Below, piece after piece: positions 18,363-26,855 of a stretch of DNA of 64,000 bases. The position numbers were made by a program, and so were the translations under genes. Within the stretch, counting starts at the first letter, position 1, and each line of letters begins with the position of its first letter. Location: positions 248,001 to 312,000 of the forward strand of contig NZ_FNWQ01000001.1 of NCBI RefSeq assembly GCF_900108365.1, given 5' to 3'. The stretch comes from Chryseobacterium culicis. Its GTDB lineage: Bacteria; Bacteroidota; Bacteroidia; Flavobacteriales; Weeksellaceae. Below the pieces are notes generated by a model, which had not been told where the DNA came from, did no database searches, and saw only the letters and a list, made by a program, of their open reading frames with translations.

Positions 18363-19835
18363 TTATTCAGGAATCCAGACACTTACATTTCCCGCCGGCA
18401 CGGGGAAATCTCCCCATCCATTTTCATCAATGAGTACTTTGTCTGTACATCTTTCCAGCAGATCTCTGAATCTTTTTCCGGCATATATTGTTCCCACTTC
18501 CATAGGTTTATGATAAGAATCTTTATTGCTCAGAACAACAGCACATCCTGTGTGGTCATCATCTCCGGTACGAACCCAGCCTAGGCAGTTGGCATCTTCA
18601 AAATAATCATGCTGTTCACCATACGCGTGTTCTTTTCTTGCTTTTAATAACGCTTCAAGACCATCTACTTTGGGCATAAATATTTCCTGATCATTACCTT
18701 CCCTGTCTTTATCCACATAATGAGCTCCGTAGAGATCCGGATAAAATACACAGGGATAGCCCTCTTTTCTCAATAAAATAAGGGCATAAGCAATAGGCTT
18801 GAACCAGGGTTCCACGGGAGCTTCAAGATCCTGTAAAGGCTGTGTATCATGATTGGCTACTAAACTTACCGAATGCATAGGATCTGCCTGTGTAAGGGTT
18901 TCGTCAAAAATTCTCCGAAGATCATAAGAACTTCCTTCCTTTGAAGCATTATGAAAATTATTCTGCAGCGAACTGTCAAAAAGACTCATGCAGCCTTCGG
19001 TGACCTCAATGTATTTCTGAAGCAGATGAAGATATCCCGGTGCCCAGTATTCTCCCACTGCAAAAATATCTTTTCCGGAATTGGAACGGAGAAGTGTAAT
19101 CCACTCCTTATAAAAATCAAAGGAAATATGTTTTAAAGCATCCAGTCTTACCCCATCGAAATCGGTCTGGTCAAAATACCATTTTGCCCAATTGTTGAGT
19201 TCTTCCCTTACAAAAGGATTGCGGTGTTCAATATCATTGTACATCAGGTAATCATAATTTCCTTTCTCATCATCTATCATTTCCTCCCAGTCATTCCCGT
19301 ATTCGGACTGTATTTTGAAGATATGGGAATCCATTCCTTCAGCGTAATCCACACCGCTGAAACAGGTGAAGTTCCATTCAAAATCAGAATATTTTTTTCC
19401 CCTTCCGGGAAACGTGAATTTCGTATAAGATTCTATTTCGATGACATCGGAGATCACTTTTTCCCTGTTCTCTTCATCTACTTTTACCACTTTGAACTTC
19501 TCCAGCTCATCGCCGCCGGCCTTATGTCCCAGAACAATGTCTACAATTACCTGTATATTCTGTTTCTTTAAGGCTTTTATGGCTTTTATATAATCGTTTT
19601 TAGTGCCGTATTTGGTAGGAACGGTTCCTTTTTGATCAAACTCTCCAAGGTCATATAGGTCGTAGGCATCATAGCCGATGGAATAGCCCCCGTTTGTTCC
19701 TTTGTAAGCAGGTGGAAACCATACAGAGGTGATTCCAAGTTTTGATAAGTATCCGGCCTGTTTTTCGGCCTCTTTCCACAATTTTCCGTCGCCTTCATAA
19801 TACCAATGGAAAAACTGAATCATGGTTGAGTTCAT
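18363..19835 (-). CDS. Cytoplasmic alpha-amylase (GH13)
   Basis: A ~490-residue GH13 alpha-amylase without signal peptide, similar in layout to the E. coli cytoplasmic AmyA or Bacillus liquefying enzymes. It would cleave internal alpha-1,4 links of maltodextrins or glycogen. Conserved region I is DIVLGHKAGGDE, region II GVRLDALKH (nucleophile Asp near 232), region III FAVGEYW (acid/base Glu near 262), and region IV VANHDTQ (Asp near 329). The start MNSTMIQFFHWYY fits the family; the ORF extends 11 codons further upstream without support. It lies 44 nt downstream of dinB on the same strand, so they may be co-transcribed. Confidence 0.92.
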   Translation of the reverse strand: MNSTMIQFFHWYYEGDGKLWKEAEKQAGYLSKLGITSVWFPPAYKGTNGGYSIGYDAYDLYDLGEFDQKGTVPTKYGTKNDYIKAIKALKKQNIQVIVDIVLGHKAGGDELEKFKVVKVDEENREKVISDVIEIESYTKFTFPGRGKKYSDFEWNFTCFSGVDYAEGMDSHIFKIQSEYGNDWEEMIDDEKGNYDYLMYNDIEHRNPFVREELNNWAKWYFDQTDFDGVRLDALKHISFDFYKEWITLLRSNSGKDIFAVGEYWAPGYLHLLQKYIEVTEGCMSLFDSSLQNNFHNASKEGSSYDLRRIFDETLTQADPMHSVSLVANHDTQPLQDLEAPVEPWFKPIAYALILLRKEGYPCVFYPDLYGAHYVDKDREGNDQEIFMPKVDGLEALLKARKEHAYGEQHDYFEDANCLGWVRTGDDDHTGCAVVLSNKDSYHKPMEVGTIYAGKRFRDLLERCTDKVLIDENGWGDFPVPAGNVSVWIPE

Positions 19836-19879
19836 AGAGTTGCTGATTTGATTGATACAATATAGCAAAAAAATATGAT

Positions 19880-20977
19880 CTATTCATGTTCAAATTCTTC
19901 AAACGGAATTTTTAGTTGAACGGAAACCTGTTTTTTTTCTTCCGTATTCAGTTGAGAAAGAGATAATCCGAGCAGACGTACAGCCTTATCAAAAGGGCGA
20001 AGTTCCCAAAGTTTTTTTCCGGTACTGTAATACTGTTCGGGAGACGAAAAATAATCTTCTCTGGTTATGCTTCTGGTGAAAAGAGAAAAATCTTTGTATT
20101 TTATCTTTAAAGTTAAGGTTCTTCCGAGAATATTATTCTTCTGCAGTCTCTGATGAATTTCTTCTGCAAGACTTTCCAGCTTTTCATTAATCTGCTGTTC
20201 ATCCATAAGATCTTCAAAAAATGTTCGTTCTACAGCTACACTTTTCTGAATCCGGTGAGGCTTTACTTCAGAAGTATGAATGCCGCGTACCACATTGTAA
20301 TAGTGCTGGCCGGATTTCCCAAAAAGTCTTACCAGCTCTTCAAGCGATCTCTTTTTTAAATCTTTTCCTTTATAAATTCCTAAACTGAACATTTTGTTAG
20401 CCGTAACTTTTCCGACACCGTAAAATTTTTCTACAGGTAATTCTTCCAGAAAATGCTCCATTTTATCAGGGTGAATCGTTTTCTGTCCATTGGGCTTATT
20501 AATATCGGAAGCTACTTTAGCCAAAAATTTATTGACAGAAATACCTGCAGAAGCTGTTAATCCGGTCTGTTCAAAAATTTTCTGCCGGATTTCTTTGGCA
20601 ATGAGATTAGCAGATTCCATTCCCTTTTTGTTTTCGGTAACATCCAGATAAGCTTCGTCAAGTGATAAAGGTTCTACCAGATCGGTATATTCATAAAAAA
20701 TTTCCCGGATTTTTTTAGAGATTTCTTTATATCTCGCAAAGCGGGGAGGAACGAAGATAAGATGCGGACATTTTTCCTGGGCTGTTTTACTCGGCATTGC
20801 GGAACGTACCCCATATTTTCTGGCTTCATAGCTTGCGGCCGCCACTACACCACGATGCTGTCCTCCTACCGCTATGGGCTTGCCTTTCAGTGTAGGATTA
20901 TCATGCTGTTCCACAGAAGCATAGAATGCATCCATATCCACATGAATAATTTTACGAAGCGGCAAAGAAAAATCCAT
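19880..20977 (-). CDS. dinB: DNA polymerase IV (Y-family)
   Basis: A 365-residue Y-family translesion polymerase. The catalytic palm begins with KIIHVDMDAFYASVEQ and continues with VAAASYEARKYGVRSAMP and the second metal site SLDEAYLDVT near residue 103. The helix-hairpin-helix VEKFYGVGKVTANKM follows, then the little finger domain. It copies past damaged bases with low fidelity. There is no clear C-terminal beta-clamp pentapeptide by eye, although QLKIPFEEF at the end could serve. The ORF has another ATG two codons upstream; MDFSLPLRK is the likelier start. Confidence 0.95.
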   Translation of the reverse strand: MDFSLPLRKIIHVDMDAFYASVEQHDNPTLKGKPIAVGGQHRGVVAAASYEARKYGVRSAMPSKTAQEKCPHLIFVPPRFARYKEISKKIREIFYEYTDLVEPLSLDEAYLDVTENKKGMESANLIAKEIRQKIFEQTGLTASAGISVNKFLAKVASDINKPNGQKTIHPDKMEHFLEELPVEKFYGVGKVTANKMFSLGIYKGKDLKKRSLEELVRLFGKSGQHYYNVVRGIHTSEVKPHRIQKSVAVERTFFEDLMDEQQINEKLESLAEEIHQRLQKNNILGRTLTLKIKYKDFSLFTRSITREDYFSSPEQYYSTGKKLWELRPFDKAVRLLGLSLSQLNTEEKKQVSVQLKIPFEEFEHE

Positions 20978-21113
20978 ATACAAAGATATGGATTCCTTTA
21001 TTTATAGAAGATAGCCAGAAGCTGTAAGAGAGAAATTAATAGTGCTTAATAAGGAATTAAAGAGCTGCTCACTAAATAATAAAAAACGAAGTAGTAATTA
21101 ATAACGCGTCAAT

Positions 21114-21148
21114 AACTTCCAGCTTCCATCTCCCGCCTTCCATCCTTA
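21114..21148. repeat. Degenerate 7-bp tandem repeat
   Basis: Five consecutive heptamers AACTTCC, AGCTTCC, ATCTCCC, GCCTTCC, ATCCTTA lie just past, and slightly into, the 3' end of the GNAT gene. The 7-bp period resembles the repeats that flank the four-helix-bundle gene at 63.4-63.8 kb. Confidence 0.6.
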
Positions 21149-21601
21149 CGGCTTCAGTCTCATAGTGAGGAGATGAGGTTCAAAACCTGCTTTTTCATAA
21201 GCTTTTATCGCAGATTCATTTTGAGCATATACATCCAGTCTTATCTCATTCATTCCTCGTGATTTTGACCATGAAATAAGTTCATCCGTAATTATTTTGT
21301 TAACTCCTTTTCCTCTGTGCTCAGGTTTTACATACATAAAGCCGAGGTAGGCATATTCTTTAAACTGATAGTAATTCTTCTCTGCTTTTTTGATCAGAGC
21401 ATATCCTGATGCAATGATCTCATTATTTTCTTCAGCAACAATAACGGTCGCTTCCGGAGACTGTATCAGATGTTTCAAGTCATAATAATGAATTTCTCCT
21501 TCAATAAGGGTACTGTTGAAAGGCCTTTCAGCAGTGACAACGCCCTGTTCAAATTCTAAAAGAATTTCTAAATCTTTTTCTGTAGCTTCTCTTGTGATCA
21601 T
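21146..21601 (-). CDS. GNAT-family N-acetyltransferase
   Basis: A 151-residue single-domain GNAT enzyme. The acetyl-CoA-binding motif is FMYVKPEHRGKGVNKIITDEL (central part PEHRGKGVNKI), followed by EIRLDVYAQNESAIKAYEKAGF, the usual strand plus alpha-4 helix. The substrate is unknown; related proteins acetylate small amines or peptide N-termini. The ORF opens 17 codons earlier, but MITREATEKDLEILLEF is the normal family start. The end of the gene runs into a heptamer repeat that may have been added to its C-terminus. Confidence 0.88.
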   Translation of the reverse strand: MITREATEKDLEILLEFEQGVVTAERPFNSTLIEGEIHYYDLKHLIQSPEATVIVAEENNEIIASGYALIKKAEKNYYQFKEYAYLGFMYVKPEHRGKGVNKIITDELISWSKSRGMNEIRLDVYAQNESAIKAYEKAGFEPHLLTMRLKP

Positions 21602-21689
21602 GGTGTTATAGATATAAAATTTTAAAACCCATTGAAGGGTTTTATTTTCCAATGAGTTTTTATGTTGTTTGTATTACAGTAAATAGTGG

Positions 21690-22205
21690 TTACTTTAAAA
21701 GCTTGTTGATGGTTTGCTGGATTTCCGGATCATCAGGAGATATTGCATAATATTTTGCAATCGAGGACTTTTGGTCAATGACCATATATCTTGGAATCCA
21801 GTTAAGGTCTACATAATTATTGAAATCATTCTTCCAGCCTGTAGAAAACCAATAATTTTCTTTGTGTTTCATATCAAATCTTTCAAGGCTTTTTTCAAAC
21901 CCTTCTTTTGAACGGTCTAATGACAGAAATACAAAATCAATATTCTTATTATTTTCTTCTAATTCTTTAGCTTTGGGAAGCGCATTTAAACAATCTCTGC
22001 ACCATCCCGCCCAAAAATCAATCACTAAAACTTTTCCTTTATGCTGATCCAGAATCTGTTTAATGGTAACTGTTTTCCCATCTTCATTTTCCAGTTTCTG
22101 CTGTAAGGCCTCTTTTGAAAACCCTTTTTTAAGAACAGCAGGGACTTTTTGTGAGTAGCTTATCCCAAAAATACCCATCATAAAAATTACTATCAACTTT
22201 TTCAT
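21690..22205 (-). CDS. TlpA-family thioredoxin-like protein
   Basis: A 171-residue secreted thioredoxin-fold protein. The signal peptide (MKKLIVIFMMGIFGISYS, Q) is followed by a TlpA/ResA-like domain with the redox motif WCRDC in VIDFWAGWCRDCLNALP, and the cis-Pro loop in NWIPRYMVID. Periplasmic thiol-disulfide exchange, for example in cytochrome c maturation, is the usual role of relatives. The ORF continues far upstream without a start that makes sense; the ATG at 22205 begins the signal peptide. An inverted interspersed repeat lies upstream. Confidence 0.9.
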   Translation of the reverse strand: MKKLIVIFMMGIFGISYSQKVPAVLKKGFSKEALQQKLENEDGKTVTIKQILDQHKGKVLVIDFWAGWCRDCLNALPKAKELEENNKNIDFVFLSLDRSKEGFEKSLERFDMKHKENYWFSTGWKNDFNNYVDLNWIPRYMVIDQKSSIAKYYAISPDDPEIQQTINKLLK

Positions 22206-22326
22206 CTCGTACAATTTCATTTGTACAAATCTAAACAATGCATTGCAATCTGGGACTGATTTCTTTGGAATTAGTAAAAATTTATAATATTGATGGATTC
22301 TATGAGGTAGGAGTGTATGAATATTT

Positions 22327-22399
22327 TTAACCACCCCGTCAAAAATTCTGTTGAATTTTCGCCACCCCTCCAGAGGAGGGGAATACTACGTCTTCAGTT
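22327..22399 (-). repeat. Interspersed palindromic repeat, copy 2 (inverted)
   Basis: Reverse-complement copy of the 17870-17942 element, including the palindrome CCCCTCCtctGGAGGGG and the GACGTAGTATT edge. It differs from copy 1 by scattered substitutions. Confidence 0.75.
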
Positions 22400-22416
22400 G
22401 TAATATTGGACTATTT

Positions 22417-23232
22417 TTACTGGTAGTTTTTAATCAGGCCTTTAACAACGGCAATTACATTAGGCATTGCTTTATTGGCTGCATTCAAGACTTCTTCGTG
22501 AGAAACAGCAAAAGCTACATCCGGCCCGCCAAGATCCGTGATTACAGAAATACAGAAAACATCCATGCCCATGTGTCTGGCAACAATAACTTCGGGAACG
22601 GTGCTCATTCCTACCATATCACCGCCAATGGCTTTAATCATGCCATATTCGGCCGGGGTTTCAAAGGTAGGTCCCTGAAGTGCCACGTAAACTCCCTGGT
22701 GAATTTTTATATGATGATCTGCTGCCGCCCGTTCTGCTGCCGCAATCATTTTTTTGTTGTAAGGTTCGCTCATATCCACAAAACGGGGTCCAAGCTCATC
22801 AATGTTTTTTCCCCGTAAAGGATGCTCGGGCATCATATTGATGTGGTCTTTCAGAATAACAATATCTGCAACGCTGTAGTCTGGGTTTACGCCTCCGCAG
22901 GCATTGGAAAGAATCAGATTTTGAATTCCCAGCAGATGAAAAACTCTAATTGGGAAAGTGACTGTTTCCATTGAATGTCCTTCATAGTAATGGAAACGTC
23001 CGCTCATCATCAGTACCTTTTTTCCTTCCAGCTTTCCGTAAATCAGTTTCCCGGTGTGGCCGGCCACAGTGGTTTGCGGAAAATGAGGAATGTCTTTGTA
23101 CTCTAAAACATGGATCTGTTCTACTTCATTTTGTAATTTCCCCAGTCCGGATCCTAAAACAACTGCAAAATCAGGCGTTTCCTGAATGATATTTTTAATG
23201 AAATCTGCAGTCTCTTTAATTTTTTCTAACAT
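22417..23232 (-). CDS. Purine-nucleoside phosphorylase
   Basis: A 271-residue trimeric-type purine nucleoside phosphorylase (PNP/MTAP family II), which splits inosine or guanosine with phosphate to base and ribose-1-phosphate in purine salvage. Signature regions are VLGSGLGKL near 25, GHTGKLIYG with the phosphate-site residues, GRFHYYEGHS, LILSNACGGVNPDY, YVALQGPTFETPAEYGMI, and GMSTVPEVIVARH. Full length for the family, no signal peptide. Its start overlaps the end of lpxK by 17 nt, so the two are translationally coupled, although their functions are unrelated. Confidence 0.95.
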   Translation of the reverse strand: MLEKIKETADFIKNIIQETPDFAVVLGSGLGKLQNEVEQIHVLEYKDIPHFPQTTVAGHTGKLIYGKLEGKKVLMMSGRFHYYEGHSMETVTFPIRVFHLLGIQNLILSNACGGVNPDYSVADIVILKDHINMMPEHPLRGKNIDELGPRFVDMSEPYNKKMIAAAERAAADHHIKIHQGVYVALQGPTFETPAEYGMIKAIGGDMVGMSTVPEVIVARHMGMDVFCISVITDLGGPDVAFAVSHEEVLNAANKAMPNVIAVVKGLIKNYQ

Positions 23233-24241
23233 AATCTAAGATGATTTGATTGAATTCTTCTTTCTTATCAATCAATACATTGATAGGCCAGTAGTAAACA
23301 ATTTCTCTAAGATAGTCAAAAGTTTTCAGACGTACGTAATCTTTCTCTGTGGTTAATATCAGCTTATATTCGCCTAATTTTTTGTATTCAGCCAGAATTT
23401 TTTTGATGTCATCATCGGTGAAATTATGATGATCCCTGAACTTTAAATGTTTTACTCTTTTTGAGAATTTTGCCAGATGTTCCAGAAGCGGTTTGGGATT
23501 CGCAATTCCGGTGATCAGTAAAATATCATAATAGTTCAGGTTGTTATCCGGAAGCATTTTATCTTTTCCGTATACATTTTCGTCATAGCCGATGGATGAA
23601 AAGAATACTTTCTGTCCGTAAGCAGGTCGTATTCTTGAGATATAATACCTTTTTGTTTCCTCTGTAAGTTCATCAGGACATTTACTCACCATGATGATGT
23701 CTGCTCTTTTATATCCCGCTCTTGATTCTCTCAGATCTCCGGCAGGGAGAAGATAATCCTTGAAAAAAGGATCATTAAAATCAGTCATCAGAATATTAAA
23801 CCCGGCCTTGATGGCTCTGTGCTGCATGGCATCGTCCAGTACCAGAACCTCAAGATCCATATCATCAATTACCTTTTTAGCGCCAGGCACACGTTCTTCA
23901 GAAACGGCAATTACGAAGCGGTTTTTGAAGCGCTCAAAAAGCTGCATTGCCTCATCACCTACCATTTTATAGTTGCTTTCATAATTCGTTACTTCATAAC
24001 CTTTGGTGAGCCTTCCGTAACCTCTTGAAAGAACCCCCGTTCTGTAATGTTTCGATAAGAACTGGGCAAGGTACATCACCATGGGTGACTTCCCGCTTCC
24101 GCCCACAGAAAGGTTCCCGACATTGATTATCGGTGTTTTGAATTTTGTCGACTTAAAAACTCCCAGATCATACATGGTGTTCCGGATACCCGTTACCAAA
24201 TGATAACCGAGGGAAAAAGGATAAAGGTACCATCTTTTCAT
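23216..24241 (-). CDS. lpxK: Tetraacyldisaccharide 4'-kinase
   Basis: A 341-residue lipid A biosynthesis kinase that phosphorylates the 4' position of tetraacyldisaccharide-1-phosphate to make lipid IVA at the inner membrane. The P-loop is VGGSGKSPMVMYLA near residues 46-59, preceded by PIINVGNLS. The conserved LDDAMQHRAIKAGFNILMTD and LPAGDLRESRAGYKRADIIMVSK regions match LpxK well. The N-terminal YPFSLGYHLVTGIRN is the amphipathic membrane-associating helix. Divergent from truA. Confidence 0.95.
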   Translation of the reverse strand: MKRWYLYPFSLGYHLVTGIRNTMYDLGVFKSTKFKTPIINVGNLSVGGSGKSPMVMYLAQFLSKHYRTGVLSRGYGRLTKGYEVTNYESNYKMVGDEAMQLFERFKNRFVIAVSEERVPGAKKVIDDMDLEVLVLDDAMQHRAIKAGFNILMTDFNDPFFKDYLLPAGDLRESRAGYKRADIIMVSKCPDELTEETKRYYISRIRPAYGQKVFFSSIGYDENVYGKDKMLPDNNLNYYDILLITGIANPKPLLEHLAKFSKRVKHLKFRDHHNFTDDDIKKILAEYKKLGEYKLILTTEKDYVRLKTFDYLREIVYYWPINVLIDKKEEFNQIILDYVRKN

Positions 24242-24350
24242 ACGATTGCAAAAATAGTAATTTTCATAAGCATTTGGTGTAATATTCTCAAAGACTTTTC
24301 AACAAATATTTCGTTAAATTAAAGTATTTTTGTGGAGTTATTACAATACT

Positions 24351-25082
24351 TTGAGATACTTTATTGAATTTTCTTATAACGGAAAGAATTATTTCGGCTA
24401 TCAGATACAGCCGGACGCCATTTCCGTGCAGGAAGAACTGGAAAAAGCGCTGTCTACCATTTTGCGCGAAGAGATTAAAACTACAGGTGCAGGAAGAACG
24501 GATACAGGAGTTCATGCCAAAAAAATATTTGCCCACTTTGATACGGAAAAAAACTTGGATGATCAGCTTACACGCAGGCTGAACAGTTTTCTTCCTCCTG
24601 ATATTTCTGTTAAAAGAATTTTCCCGGTAAAAGAAGATTTTCATGCCCGGTTTGATGCAACATTCAGAACCTATGAATATTATATCTCGCTGGAAAAAAA
24701 TCCTTTTACACAGGAATCTGCCTGGCAGCACTGGAAAAGATCTCTGGATATTGATGCCATGAATGAAGCCTGCAAAATTCTTTTTGAATACGAAGATTTC
24801 ACCAGCTTTGCAAAATTAAAAACCGATAACAAAACCAACATCTGCAAAATCTACAAAGCAGAATGGGAGCAGAACGGGTCGGAACTGAAGTTTACGGTTT
24901 CTGCCAACCGCTTTCTCAGAAATATGGTTCGGGCTATTGTGGGCACCATGGTAGAAATTGGAACCGGAAAACTGAAGCCGGAAGATCTTCGTCAGGTGAT
25001 CGAAGATAAAAACCGCAATGCCGCAGGTACCTCGGCGCCAGGACACGGGCTGTATCTGGTGGACGTGGGATATGAATTTTAA
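24351..25082 (+). CDS. truA: tRNA pseudouridine(38-40) synthase
   Basis: A 243-residue TruA, converting uridines 38-40 of tRNA anticodon stems to pseudouridine. The family start is (M)RYFIEFSYNGKNYFGYQ, encoded from a TTG at 24351; there is no ATG here, and another TTG lies 7 codons upstream. The catalytic Asp is in GAGRTDTGVHA. Further motifs are LNSFLPPDISV, FHARFDATFRTYEYYI and NRFLRNMVRAIVGTMVEIG. Divergent from lpxK with a short shared leader. A bidirectional terminator follows. Confidence 0.94.
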   Translation: MRYFIEFSYNGKNYFGYQIQPDAISVQEELEKALSTILREEIKTTGAGRTDTGVHAKKIFAHFDTEKNLDDQLTRRLNSFLPPDISVKRIFPVKEDFHARFDATFRTYEYYISLEKNPFTQESAWQHWKRSLDIDAMNEACKILFEYEDFTSFAKLKTDNKTNICKIYKAEWEQNGSELKFTVSANRFLRNMVRAIVGTMVEIGTGKLKPEDLRQVIEDKNRNAAGTSAPGHGLYLVDVGYEF

Positions 25083-25103
25083 TATGTATAAATTATTAGT
25101 AAT

Positions 25104-25146
25104 AAAATAGAAAGCCTTTTTCATAAGGAAAAGGGCTTTCTATTTT
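25104..25146. terminator. Bidirectional terminator between truA and the lipoprotein gene
   Basis: AAAATAGAAAGCC pairs perfectly with GGCTTTCTATTTT, and an inner CTTTTTC / GGAAAAG extends the hairpin. A and T runs on both sides suit both convergent genes. Confidence 0.85.
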
Positions 25147-25157
25147 ATATTTCAATT

Positions 25158-26615
25158 TTAGTTGCAAGGTTTAGCTAATATTTGTCCATCTTTAATGCTG
25201 AGTTCTTCCCAATCATTGGAATTATTAGAACCTCTTAATACCTTTATTCCCGAATCCTTTTCAGAAAGCATTTTTACAAATCCTAATTCGTTAACCTGAG
25301 GCGTATTGTTTATATGTATATTGTAATCTAGAAGATAATTCATAGTACTGAAATTATCAGTTTTACCTTCGTCAATTTTCCCATCGGGTGTAAGAAACTG
25401 ATCTGTAAAAGTTAAAAATTTGGCTGAATCATCAATTACCAAAATATATTGAGTATTAGAAGCTGTTACTAGCCCGAAAATGAATGTATTAGGGTTTTTA
25501 ATGAGCCAATTCTTATGTATTACTGAAAAACTGGCAAGATCTGCAGCTGTAAATATAGATAGTAACCCCACGTGGTGAGAATGTATAAATCCATCAATAG
25601 GAGCTGCAATATCAATATTAATTCCTCCTAGTCCAGCCTGTCCAGCTACAGGAGTGTTATTAATCTGTCCTCCCGATTCTGTAAGAAATTCACCGAATTC
25701 TTGATTAGAGTTAAACTTTGTTTTTAGGTTTTCAAAAAGTTGTTTTGTTGTATTGTTTCTCCCGATTCTAGTGATTTTTGTACAAGGAGAAGATTTTGGA
25801 AGAGGTAGATTTGGTATCGTAGGAGTTCCATCATTATTTCCCCCTCCTAAACCTCCAGGATTAGTAGGGCCCCCACCGCCACCGGTACCATCATCTCCCA
25901 GTGCTGTAGAAGCAGGAAGTGCTTTACATCTGTGTACAACCACGGTAACTAACGTTGAAGGCTGATCTGCTTTGCATGGACCTCCCTGACCTTTGGGAAG
26001 TTCACCATTAAAATGCTGGCCTTCACTACAAGAAGTATAATATGATTCTTCAATCCATTCACAGGATATGTTGGATTTTTCTGCAGATCTATTTTCGTTG
26101 TAGGTACCTGAACTAATCTCTTCTATACTTAGTTTATTCTTTGTATTGAGAGAGCCATTATTCAGAAGAATCTGTTTTTCCTGTGACGTAAAATGGTATG
26201 TAATTAAAAGAACTTTGTAACTTCCATCTGGAAGAAGACTTAGTACAATATTTTCTAATGGAGCATCTGCTGGAGCATTCTCCCGATTAATATGAAAAGT
26301 ATAGCTATGAAAATTATGTCCCCGTTCTATATAAATAATATCATCTGTATTAACAGAAACTCCCTTATTGTAATGTTCGGTTTTTCCTGAAGAGAAAGTG
26401 TGTAGCTTCGTAAATATACTATTTACATTTTGAAGTTCTGTTGAGAGTTTCGCTTTGTGTCTGCTCTCGGTTAAAGATATTCTTTTCGAAGTAAAATGAA
26501 GATTACTGTTATTCGTAAAAGTATCATTCTGATCCTGTAAAGATTCAGTTCGGCATGACCATAGCATACTGAACAAAACTATCAGTAAAAATAGCTTAAG
26601 TGTAATTTTTCTCAT
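25158..26615 (-). CDS. Lipoprotein with Gly-rich linker and JAB/MPN-like HxH motif
   Basis: A 485-residue protein of uncertain function. Signal peptide and lipobox end in MLWSC (Cys21). Residues ~25-230 are a beta-rich domain with paired Cys in EWIEESYYTSCSEGQHFNG and GGPCKADQPS. A glycine-rich linker at ~240-265 (DGTGGGGGPTNPGGLGGGNN) leads to a C-terminal domain. That domain holds GFIHSHHVGLLSIFTAADLA (near 340-360), resembling the H-x-H-xn-S/T-x-x-D zinc site of JAB/MPN metallopeptidases, but the spacing is one residue longer than the classic motif. Similar lipoproteins are frequent in Flavobacteria, often as multiple paralogues. Catalysis is unproven. Confidence 0.7.
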   Translation of the reverse strand: MRKITLKLFLLIVLFSMLWSCRTESLQDQNDTFTNNSNLHFTSKRISLTESRHKAKLSTELQNVNSIFTKLHTFSSGKTEHYNKGVSVNTDDIIYIERGHNFHSYTFHINRENAPADAPLENIVLSLLPDGSYKVLLITYHFTSQEKQILLNNGSLNTKNKLSIEEISSGTYNENRSAEKSNISCEWIEESYYTSCSEGQHFNGELPKGQGGPCKADQPSTLVTVVVHRCKALPASTALGDDGTGGGGGPTNPGGLGGGNNDGTPTIPNLPLPKSSPCTKITRIGRNNTTKQLFENLKTKFNSNQEFGEFLTESGGQINNTPVAGQAGLGGINIDIAAPIDGFIHSHHVGLLSIFTAADLASFSVIHKNWLIKNPNTFIFGLVTASNTQYILVIDDSAKFLTFTDQFLTPDGKIDEGKTDNFSTMNYLLDYNIHINNTPQVNELGFVKMLSEKDSGIKVLRGSNNSNDWEELSIKDGQILAKPCN

Positions 26616-26808
26616 GTATTAAAAGTTTTTCACTCAAATATATTAAAAGATTGTAAAATCGCAAGCGGTAATGCTCTTTATATTGGTCATCCTTATTTTT
26701 AGATTTGATTTTGTACATCAGTGTAATATTCATTCTGTAAATAGCAGTCATCTGAAATTTTCTATGACGATTTGCAAAAGTTGTAAAGGCAGTACGGGTA
26801 TAATATCT

Positions 26809-26816
26809 TATTTTTG
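26809..26816 (+). promoter_or_regulatory. -7 box before the ABC exporter gene
   Basis: TATTTTTG matches TAnnTTTG, 39 nt upstream of the ATG at 26856. No clear -33 box. Confidence 0.35.
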
Positions 26817-26855
26817 CATAGAATTTTTATTTTAATTCTTTCTTTCGATCGTACA

